The translations under genes and the position numbers were made by a program. The notes beneath the pieces were generated by a model. That model searched no databases and had not been told where the DNA came from. It saw only the letters and a list, made by a program, of their open reading frames with translations. Below are positions 1 to 5,238 of a stretch of 5,268 bases of DNA, in pieces. Origin of the DNA: an uncultured Thermoanaerobacterales bacterium (lineage in GTDB: Bacteria; Bacillota; Clostridia; Christensenellales; UBA1242); the NCBI GenBank assembly GCA_900557695.1, contig USTP01000068.1, positions 1-5,268 of the forward strand, given 5' to 3'. Each line of letters opens with the position of its first letter. Within the stretch, counting starts at the first letter, position 1.

Positions 1-54
1 GGCATACGAGATGACGTCGAGTCTCGTGGTCTCGGAGATGTGTATAAGAGACAG
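1..54. other. Illumina Nextera i7-side adapter (artefact)
   Basis: This is not genomic DNA. Positions 1-12 (GGCATACGAGAT) are the end of the P7 flow-cell tail. Positions 13-20 (GACGTCGA) sit where the 8-base i7 index belongs. Positions 21-35 match the Nextera Read 2 primer segment with one mismatch (T instead of G at 30). Positions 36-54 are the 19-base Tn5 mosaic end AGATGTGTATAAGAGACAG, a perfect match. The organism's sequence begins at 55, inside the sigE coding region. Confidence 0.98.
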
Positions 55-712
55 ATATATAGCTTTGCGATATGGCAAGTTTATCAGCAACCTCTTTTTG
101 CGTCATCTCTTTCCCATGGCTCAAGCCATACCTCATATCCATTATAACCTTTTCACGCTCAGGAAGTAGTTCTAGGGCAATTTTTAAAATGTCTTTTTCT
201 GCTTCGCTTTCAACACCTTTACTTGTGGCGTCTGCGTCAGTTCCAAGCACATCCGACATGGTTAGTTCGTTTCCATCACTATCAACATTTAACGGCTCAT
301 CGAGCGAGAGTTCTCTTTTTTGTTTACTACTTTTCCTTAAATGCATTAAAATTTCGTTTTCAATACACCTAGAAGCATAAGTTGCCATCTTTATATTTTT
401 CTCTGCATCAAAAGAAGAAACTGCTTTAATTAAGCCAATTGTGCCAACGCTAATTAAATCTTCTGTAGGCACGCCCGTATTTTCAAACTTTTGAGCAGTG
501 TAAACAACAAGCCTTAAATTGCGCTCTATAAGCTCATTTTTGGCCACTTTATCCCCACTAGACAGTTTTTTCGTTAAGCAAAGCTCTTCTTCTTTGGTTA
601 ATTTTTCTGGCAAAACCTCTCCGCCTGTGCATATATAAAATATGTCTTCATCTTTTTTAAGTAGTAGTATATTCTTCAGTTTTCTAAAAAACGCTCTCAG
701 TTTTTCAAACAT
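55..712 (-). CDS. sigE: RNA polymerase sporulation sigma factor SigE (pro-sigma-E), 3'-truncated
   Basis: This is the mother-cell-specific early sporulation sigma factor, made as an inactive precursor. I translated 219 residues from ATG at 712. The N-terminus (MFEKLRAFFRKLKNILLL) is basic and amphipathic, as expected of the pro-sequence that SpoIIGA removes; the mature protein should begin near residues 26-31 (YICTGG). Sigma region 2 follows, with ERNLRLVVYTAQKFENTG at 63-80, EDLISVGTIGLIKAV at 84-98 and TYASRCIENEIL at 111-122. A SLDEPLN...DGNEL linker lies at 136-150 and region 4 begins near 175, ending at SQSYI (215-219). These blocks closely follow my recollection of B. subtilis SigE (about 239 aa), so roughly 20 C-terminal residues, including the end of the region 4 recognition helix, are missing. 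The cause is the adapter junction at 54/55, not mutation. The ATG follows the spoIIGA stop by 7 nt and has a good ribosome binding site. Confidence 0.97.
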
Positions 713-714
713 AT

Positions 715-721
715 TCACCTC
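715..721 (-). promoter_or_regulatory. sigE ribosome binding site overlapping the spoIIGA stop
   Basis: On the minus strand GAGGTGA (721 to 715) precedes the sigE ATG by two bases. It pairs with the GGTGA-proximal part of the anti-Shine-Dalgarno, so the effective spacing is normal. Its first two bases are part of the spoIIGA TGA stop (722-720). This arrangement fixes the sigE start and suggests translational coupling of the protease and its substrate. Confidence 0.8.
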
Positions 722-1577
722 ACAAAACCAGTGGGCTAAGCAGCATATCATAATTAACTGCATCATTAAACTTTCTATATGTTACACCCACTATAAATCT
801 ATTAGTTGTATATTCTTTATCTTTTGAAATTATAACTAGTTTGTCTGCCTCAAAAACAATCATTTTCTTTGCATCGCCAGAGAGCGTGCTAAAAGCAGTT
901 GTGTGAACCCCCTTAAATCCACTTTCCTTACCATTTTGCAAGATAAGATTTTCTATCTGCTGTTTAGTGAAATATTTTTCTAGCCCCTTTAGCGACACTA
1001 TAACTACAGGCAAACCCGTTTTTGAGTCAATAAGTTTATTTCCACTATCTATAAACGCATGGAATTTAAAGGTTTTTTCGCCCATAACTAGCATTACTTC
1101 ACGCAAAAATGGAGTTAAATTTCGTTTTCTAGACAAATACCTAGTAACAATAATAACTATGTAAACATACATGCTAACTATCAAAAATATAATTCCTAGC
1201 GGAAGCGAAGAGTCATACCCACCTGCAGACAATGCTTCAAGCGAAGTTCCAAAAAGCATTAGCGTTGCCAAACACGCCCCACCAAGCAAAACCGTGTAGC
1301 CGATAAACAACAAAAAAGAAAACAGGTATTCTTTGAATTTTAAATACCTTGCCAAAATAAGAACCATTATAAGCCCTAGCAAAATTTTTATTAGAATTTG
1401 ATAAATATTAGCTAAGTTTAACAAAGGTAAAACACACGCAACAACAGTCCCCAAACAAGCAGAAAGTAAAACTTGATACCATTTTGATTTAAGCCTAAGC
1501 GTTGATTTAACGCAAAGCAAAATAAGCGTGTTTATAACTAAATTATCTATAACAACATACTCTATATAAACTTCCAT
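720..1577 (-). CDS. spoIIGA: Sporulation sigma-E factor-processing peptidase SpoIIGA
   Basis: SpoIIGA is the membrane-embedded aspartic-type protease that cleaves the pro-sequence of sigma-E after the asymmetric septum forms. The N-terminal half is strongly hydrophobic, with about five membrane segments (roughly residues 7-22, 36-53, 57-77, 83-108 and 124-145). The C-terminal half is a soluble domain with the catalytic signature FIDSGN; the putative catalytic Asp is residue 177 counted from the chosen start. Downstream blocks (LIDSKTGLPVVIV, NRFIVGVTYRKF, YDMLLSPLVL) also fit the family. I chose ATG at 1577 because MEVYIEYVVIDNL matches the family N-terminus (B. subtilis MKIYLDVIWLLNF). An in-frame GTG at 1598 would add seven unlikely residues. 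Length is 285 aa, against about 309 in B. subtilis. No Shine-Dalgarno precedes either start, which is odd. It lies directly upstream of sigE, its substrate gene, in the usual order. Confidence 0.94.
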   Translation of the reverse strand: MEVYIEYVVIDNLVINTLILLCVKSTLRLKSKWYQVLLSACLGTVVACVLPLLNLANIYQILIKILLGLIMVLILARYLKFKEYLFSFLLFIGYTVLLGGACLATLMLFGTSLEALSAGGYDSSLPLGIIFLIVSMYVYIVIIVTRYLSRKRNLTPFLREVMLVMGEKTFKFHAFIDSGNKLIDSKTGLPVVIVSLKGLEKYFTKQQIENLILQNGKESGFKGVHTTAFSTLSGDAKKMIVFEADKLVIISKDKEYTTNRFIVGVTYRKFNDAVNYDMLLSPLVL

Positions 1578-1583
1578 ACAAAA

Positions 1584-1589
1584 ATTATA
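1584..1589 (-). promoter_or_regulatory. Candidate -10 element immediately upstream of spoIIGA
   Basis: A perfect TATAAT (1589 to 1584) ends six bases before the spoIIGA ATG, so transcription would start at or within a base or two of the start codon. No good -35 hexamer lies 16-18 bases upstream (the position reads AGCAAA at 17). Activity would therefore need an activator such as Spo0A, or the match is a chance hit in AT-rich DNA. Confidence 0.3.
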
Positions 1590-1625
1590 CGAGCACACTA
1601 ACCCATTTTGCTTATAAAAAATTTG

Positions 1626-1659
1626 ACTATAAAGCAGAAAAAAAGTTAAAAGCAGTCTA
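1626..1659 (-). promoter_or_regulatory. Candidate spoIIG promoter with 22-bp spacer
   Basis: TAGACT (1659 to 1654, 4/6 to TTGACA) and TATAGT (1631 to 1626, 5/6 to TATAAT) are separated by 22 bases. The B. subtilis spoIIG promoter is known for an unusually long 22-bp spacer and for activation by Spo0A~P bound at the -35. The overlapping TTAGACT matches 5 of 7 bases of a reversed 0A box (TTCGACA), which is weak. The predicted start near 1619 would give a leader of about 40 nt. This is inference from spacing and analogy. Confidence 0.3.
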
Positions 1660-1671
1660 AACTTGCGGAAA

Positions 1672-1708
1672 TTAAAAAATAAAAAGCCAAGCAGTTAAAC
1701 TGCTTGGC
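1672..1708 (-). terminator. Intrinsic terminator after ftsZ
   Basis: On the minus strand a 9-bp perfect stem, GCCAAGCAG/CTGCTTGGC (1708-1700 and 1694-1686), encloses a 5-base loop; the two inner A-T pairs could extend it. A T-rich run follows (TTTTTATTTTTTAATTT, 1685 downward). The hairpin starts 14 bases after the ftsZ stop codon, so it closes the ftsA-ftsZ transcript and insulates spoIIGA from it. Confidence 0.92.
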
Positions 1709-1722
1709 ACAATCTATTTCTA

Positions 1723-3039
1723 TTATCTATGTTTTCTTAAAAATGGTGGCAACATATCATCATTATTAACCTCAACCCTAGATGAAGTTATACCAACATC
1801 TCTGGTGGTTTCAGGTCTATCAGTTACCCTTGCCTCTCTCTCGCTTGGTCTTTCCTCACTTCTAACAGGTTCAACTATTCTTTGTTCAACCTTTGGAGGT
1901 TCTGGCTTTATCTCATCGCTAAACAACTTTATGTTAGACCCACTTTGTTTTTCCTCGTTTTGAGAAGCCATAGGCTTTCCTGCCAAAAACTCTGCAAATT
2001 TAGTTCTGTCAAACACACTGGCAGTAGATGTTTGAGGCTTTGGTGGAGCAGATGGCTTATCTTTGTCTTCTCCATACATGTTTTCAAAATTGCTGTTTTG
2101 AAAACCAGTTGCAATAACTGTAATTTGAATTTTGTCATTAAAGCTTTCATCTATTGTTGCACCAAATATAGTGTTTGCAGATGGGTCTACAACCTCTTTA
2201 ACAAGTAGTACTGCCTCATTTACTTCGTCTAGCGTTAAGTCGAACCCACCAGTTATGTTTATAATAACAGCAGTAGCTCCCTCTATTGTTGTTTCAAGAA
2301 GAGGGCTAGCAACAGCCTGCTTAACAGCCTCGATATTTCTTTTATCGCCCTTGCCTTCACCAATACCCATGTGTGCTAGGCCCCTGTTTTTCATAACAGT
2401 TCGAACATCCGCAAAGTCTAAATTTATAAGGGAAGGCGTTGCAATAAGGTCGGCAATGCCTTGAATACCTTGACGCAAAACATCATCTGCATATTTAAAC
2501 GCGTCTACAATAGGAGTGTTTTTAGGAACTACTTGAAGTAGCCTATCATTAGGGATAACCACAAGTGTGTCTACGCACTTAGACAAGTTGCGTATGCCCA
2601 TTTCTGCGTTTTGAGTTCTTGTTCTACCCTCAAAAGCAAAAGGCTTGGTAACAACAGCGATTGTTAAAATGCCCATTTCCTTTGCAATGCTTGCAATAAC
2701 AGGTGCGGCTCCAGTTCCAGTTCCACCGCCCATGCCTGCGGTTATGAAAACAAGGTCACTCCCCTTAAGTTTTTCAGCAATCTCTGCTCTGCTTTCTTCA
2801 GCGGCTTTTCTACCAATTTCAGGGTCTGCTCCAGCGCCAAGCCCCCTTGTTAACTTCTCACCAATTTGAATTTGAGAGGTTGCACTGCTCATAAGCAAAG
2901 CCTGCTTATCTGTGTTAACCGCTACAAACTTAGCACTTTTAATGTTTGCAGCAATCATGCGGTTAACAGCGTTGTTTCCGCCCCCACCAACACCTACTAC
3001 TAAAATTTGACAAACTGGGTTAATATTATTGTAATCCAT
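1723..3039 (-). CDS. ftsZ: Cell division GTPase FtsZ
   Basis: FtsZ is the tubulin-like GTPase that polymerises into the cytoplasmic ring at the division site and recruits the septal machinery. The 438-residue protein is complete. The N-terminal nucleotide-binding motif VGVGGGGNNAVNRM is at 15-28, VNTD at 41-44, and the tubulin/FtsZ signature GGGTGTGAAP at 104-113. The T7 synergy loop NLDFADVRTVM is at 206-216, with the catalytic acidic residues D208 and D211. The second domain continues to TVIATGF near 312. A variable linker of about 110 residues, rich in Pro, Glu, Lys and Arg, leads to the conserved tail DMLPPFLRKHR (428-438), the docking peptide for partners such as FtsA and SepF. All residues expected for GTP hydrolysis appear present. 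The ATG start is fixed by a strong AAGGAGG (3050-3044) four bases upstream. ftsA ends only 14 nt before this start, so the two are co-transcribed. Confidence 0.99.
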   Translation of the reverse strand: MDYNNINPVCQILVVGVGGGGNNAVNRMIAANIKSAKFVAVNTDKQALLMSSATSQIQIGEKLTRGLGAGADPEIGRKAAEESRAEIAEKLKGSDLVFITAGMGGGTGTGAAPVIASIAKEMGILTIAVVTKPFAFEGRTRTQNAEMGIRNLSKCVDTLVVIPNDRLLQVVPKNTPIVDAFKYADDVLRQGIQGIADLIATPSLINLDFADVRTVMKNRGLAHMGIGEGKGDKRNIEAVKQAVASPLLETTIEGATAVIINITGGFDLTLDEVNEAVLLVKEVVDPSANTIFGATIDESFNDKIQITVIATGFQNSNFENMYGEDKDKPSAPPKPQTSTASVFDRTKFAEFLAGKPMASQNEEKQSGSNIKLFSDEIKPEPPKVEQRIVEPVRSEERPSEREARVTDRPETTRDVGITSSRVEVNNDDMLPPFLRKHR

Positions 3040-3043
3040 AAAA

Positions 3044-3050
3044 CCTCCTT
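3044..3050 (-). promoter_or_regulatory. ftsZ ribosome binding site
   Basis: AAGGAGG on the minus strand, four bases before the ftsZ ATG and lying within the 14-nt ftsA-ftsZ gap. It is the strongest Shine-Dalgarno in the window, in keeping with the high FtsZ level cells need relative to FtsA. Confidence 0.9.
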
Positions 3051-3053
3051 AGG

Positions 3054-4199
3054 TTACCTCACAAGTAAAAATTTATCGTCTTCCAAATTATCTAGAGCCA
3101 GCTCAAGCAGCCCAACCTCGGAAGAATAATCTGGCCTTGAAATATGTGGCAAGTTAGGTGCAACAAGCTCCACTCTTCTCCCAAGCCTTCTAGATAGATA
3201 ATCTCTAACGCCCTTAATGTAGTTCATGCCTCCGCCTGTTAGATATATTGGAATATATTCAGGATATTCAAACTCGCATCTATCAAGGCATTTTTGAATA
3301 TAGCCTGCAATCATGTCTATCCTGTCTTGCACTATTTGATTTGTGGCAACTGCTGAATATGGAGAAATAAAGTCTTTCCCTTGAACTTCATAGGTATCAC
3401 TTTCTTTAGCGTCCCAACTAAGCACCACTTTTCGCTTTAAACTTTCAGCCTCGGCAAATGATATTTTTAAACACTGACTTAAGTCGCCAGTTATATAGCC
3501 TCCACCCATAGAAAAACTGTTTAAAAATAGTAGCCCATCCCCCCTTGCAAGCATAACAGAGGTTGTAATATACCCACAGTCTACAAGTATAGCATATCTA
3601 TCGCGAACAGTAGGGTCAAATAAATGCATCATCTCGGCAAGACAAGACGAAATATAACCAAATTTTCTAATATTAAGCTCTGCCAAAATATCATCTATAA
3701 AATCAAGGAGGTTTTTTTCAGCAAGCACATAAGATATAAAGCCTCTAAGTTTTGTTGAAACCATGCCTCTTGGCTCAATAAGCCTTCTTCCATCATCTAA
3801 AGTGAAATATATTGGCGACTGATTGATAACGCTATGAGTTGGATGCTTTTTATAGATATTTCCAACAAAATAGAGTTGCTTTAAATCATTATCGTTAATT
3901 TTTTTTCTTTTTGCAAAATTGATGCAAGTATCTCTACAAATAACGCTTGTGAATTCGCCTGGAACACCAACGTAAATCTCTGAAATTTTAGAGCCATAAA
4001 CAGTTTCGGCATTCGAAATGGCAAGACCAATGGCATACTTAACCTGCTCTGGCTCTAAAAACTCACCATTTTGAAAGCCAGCATAGTCTGCCTCGCCCTT
4101 GCCTTTAATTCTAAAGGTACCGTTAACGCCACGCTCGCCAACCATCACAGTTATAGCCATTGACCCAATATCTAAAATTGCAACATCTTTTTTACCCAT
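3054..4199 (-). CDS. ftsA: FtsA-like cell division protein, lacking the C-terminal membrane-targeting helix
   Basis: This is an actin-fold (ASKHA) protein; FtsA normally binds the FtsZ tail and anchors the ring to the membrane. Of 381 residues, the phosphate-1 region is DIGSMAITVMVGE (10-22). An FtsA-specific SHS2-type 1C region follows at about 73-175 (SEIYVGVPGEFTSV at its start). Phosphate-2 is at 207-216 (DCGYITTSVM), then SFSMGGGYITGDLSQCL (228-244). The adenosine motif is IYLTGGGMNYIKGV (318-331), and PHISRPDYSSEVGLLELAL (351-369) closes subdomain 2A. Identity is supported by this domain order and by the tight position before ftsZ. Two oddities: the protein ends about 12 residues after the actin fold (LEDDKFLLVR) with no linker or amphipathic helix, against about 420-440 aa in typical FtsA; and the phosphate-2 loop lacks the usual GGG and is about one residue short. 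The ATG is fixed by AGAGGG (4210-4205) five bases upstream. It may be a divergent lineage-specific FtsA that binds FtsZ without anchoring it directly. Confidence 0.9.
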   Translation of the reverse strand: MGKKDVAILDIGSMAITVMVGERGVNGTFRIKGKGEADYAGFQNGEFLEPEQVKYAIGLAISNAETVYGSKISEIYVGVPGEFTSVICRDTCINFAKRKKINDNDLKQLYFVGNIYKKHPTHSVINQSPIYFTLDDGRRLIEPRGMVSTKLRGFISYVLAEKNLLDFIDDILAELNIRKFGYISSCLAEMMHLFDPTVRDRYAILVDCGYITTSVMLARGDGLLFLNSFSMGGGYITGDLSQCLKISFAEAESLKRKVVLSWDAKESDTYEVQGKDFISPYSAVATNQIVQDRIDMIAGYIQKCLDRCEFEYPEYIPIYLTGGGMNYIKGVRDYLSRRLGRRVELVAPNLPHISRPDYSSEVGLLELALDNLEDDKFLLVR

Positions 4200-4204
4200 T
4201 TATG

Positions 4205-4210
4205 CCCTCT
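4205..4210 (-). promoter_or_regulatory. ftsA ribosome binding site
   Basis: AGAGGG on the minus strand, five bases before the ftsA ATG. It supports the start at 4199 and the full N-terminus with its phosphate-1 motif. Confidence 0.75.
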
Positions 4211-4250
4211 TAAAGTTATTATGGTTCAATTTATATAATTTTATATGAAA

Positions 4251-4280
4251 ATTATAGACTAAACAAAAAGCGGTTGTCAA
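4251..4280 (-). promoter_or_regulatory. Sigma-A-type promoter for ftsA-ftsZ
   Basis: Minus-strand TTGACA (4280 to 4275) and TATAAT (4256 to 4251) are both perfect consensus hexamers, separated by 18 bases. The predicted start is near 4244, giving a leader of about 45 nt before the ftsA ATG. The -35 lies in the loop and inner stem edge of the terminator that ends divIB transcription. With the terminator after ftsZ, this promoter defines ftsA-ftsZ as an operon. Confidence 0.8.
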
Positions 4281-4290
4281 ACAAACCGCT
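4261..4290 (-). terminator. Intrinsic terminator after divIB
   Basis: A minus-strand hairpin with 7-bp stem AGCGGTT/AACCGCT (4290-4284 and 4275-4269) and an 8-base loop (TGTTTGAC), followed by TTTTTGTTT. It begins 47 bases after the divIB stop. The stem is shorter than that of the ftsZ terminator, so some read-through into ftsA is possible. The opposite strand has only a weak T-rich tail, so this is mainly a minus-strand terminator. Confidence 0.8.
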
Positions 4291-4337
4291 ATTATTTATT
4301 AGTATTTTTACACAAAATTCAAGCATTAAAACAATCT

Positions 4338-5159
4338 TTATTGGTTTTCTACAACCCTAATTGAATTACCAACATCGTCTGGATTAAAACTGTCAAAAAC
4401 TTCTATTGTTATATTTTCTAATTTCTCAGCGTAGGCAGGGTTTGAACTAACATCACTCAAATAAACATACACAGCATAAGCAATTTTCTCCTTTTGGTAG
4501 CTAGACCCTTGAATTACTATAGTTGTTCCCGTTCCCTGAAGCTTCATTGTTAATATTTCAAGCCCCAAAATATCGTCATATCCAAGTGTTATGTCAGACA
4601 TAACAGTTATAGGTGTTTCCCCTGCACCGTAAACGCCATCTACAATTGTTGTTAGTTTTGACGCAAACTCAGCATTGTCTATAAACTCTCCCTCACTTGT
4701 GGCAAGAGTTAAATTTTCGCCATGATAAACAGGAATTAAATTATTGCCATTTTCTTCAATCAAAATTGGAGAAACTATTTCAAGACACTTCAAGCTCTCG
4801 TCATAAATATGCCACATCCCATCTTCACTTAAAACTCTTATAACTGGAGTTCTTTCGTAAACATAAATTGTAACCCTATTTGGAAAGGTTCTAACAATTT
4901 CAAACCTAGCGTAAGGAAATTCTTTTTCAAGCTTTGCTTCAGCCTTCGAGTAATTAGAAAAAACAATGTTGCTACCTTTCTTTATTCCAGACTCTGAAAT
5001 TATATCGTCCTCGCTATAAGCCTCTACCCTGTTAACATCAGTTGCAAAGTCTACATTGATTTTTCGCACGCTAAAAAGCACACCAAAAACTATCATTAGC
5101 ACAATAAACACGCCAATGATAGAAAATATAATTATAAGATTTCTCTTTCGCTTACTCAC
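4338..5159 (-). CDS. divIB: Cell division protein DivIB/FtsQ
   Basis: This is a single-pass membrane protein of the FtsQ/DivIB family, part of the FtsQLB (DivIB-FtsL-DivIC) complex that controls septal peptidoglycan synthesis. The 273 residues start with a basic cytoplasmic stretch (MSKRKRN), then one membrane segment at about 8-31. A POTRA domain follows at about 32-103 (VRKINVDF, EDDIISESGIKKGSNIVF, LEKEFPYARFEIVRTFPNRVTIYVYERTPV); the FPNRVTIYVYER stretch is the most family-typical. The extracytoplasmic beta domain continues (GMWHIYDESLKCLE at 114-127) to near residue 255, with a short tail. Length suits the family. The start is GTG at 5159, chosen because AAGAGG (5170-5165) lies five bases upstream and it gives an intact membrane anchor. 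The gene is separated from ftsA by a terminator and promoter, so it is not tightly coupled to ftsAZ. Identity rests on architecture, POTRA motifs and context. Confidence 0.9.
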   Translation of the reverse strand: MSKRKRNLIIIFSIIGVFIVLMIVFGVLFSVRKINVDFATDVNRVEAYSEDDIISESGIKKGSNIVFSNYSKAEAKLEKEFPYARFEIVRTFPNRVTIYVYERTPVIRVLSEDGMWHIYDESLKCLEIVSPILIEENGNNLIPVYHGENLTLATSEGEFIDNAEFASKLTTIVDGVYGAGETPITVMSDITLGYDDILGLEILTMKLQGTGTTIVIQGSSYQKEKIAYAVYVYLSDVSSNPAYAEKLENITIEVFDSFNPDDVGNSIRVVENQ

Positions 5160-5164
5160 TAGTG

Positions 5165-5170
5165 CCTCTT
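5165..5170 (-). promoter_or_regulatory. divIB ribosome binding site (GTG start)
   Basis: AAGAGG on the minus strand, five bases before the GTG at 5159. It decides in favour of the non-ATG start; no ATG alternative in frame would keep the membrane segment intact. Confidence 0.75.
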
Positions 5171-5185
5171 TCTTAGTTTTCCTTA

Positions 5186-5214
5186 ATTATAATAAATTTT
5201 TAATTGCTTGACTA
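5186..5214 (-). promoter_or_regulatory. Probable sigma-A promoter for divIB
   Basis: Minus-strand TAGTCA (5214 to 5209, 4/6 to consensus) and TATAAT (5191 to 5186, 6/6) with a 17-base spacer, giving a start near 5179 and a leader of about 20 nt. The surrounding DNA is very AT-rich, so a chance match is possible. The gene upstream of divIB is outside the window, and co-transcription with it cannot be judged. Confidence 0.5.
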
Positions 5215-5238
5215 CCATTTTACTAGAAAAACCAACAT

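Noticed and set aside
72..380. Plus-strand open frame of 102 codons
   Set aside because: It lies opposite the sigE coding sequence, whose minus-strand frame encodes recognisable sigma-factor motifs throughout; the plus-strand product is Ser/Phe-rich antisense sequence.
967..1164. Plus-strand open frames at 642-827 and 967-1164
   Set aside because: They overlap spoIIGA and sigE on the opposite strand and show no independent start signals or recognisable domains.
1578..1598. Extending spoIIGA to the in-frame GTG at 1598
   Set aside because: It adds MCSYNFC, has no Shine-Dalgarno, overlaps the candidate -10, and the family N-terminus aligns to the ATG at 1577.
1882..2869. Several plus-strand open frames (1882-2208, 2132-2464, 2645-2869) and a minus-strand frame at 1929-2150
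   Set aside because: All lie inside ftsZ in other frames, have no family-like motifs, and are explained by the codon pattern of the real gene.
5215..5238. Tail of an upstream minus-strand gene before divIB
   Set aside because: Short open stretches run from the edge to stops in this AT-rich leader, but fewer than 20 codons are visible and no family is recognisable, so no gene is called.
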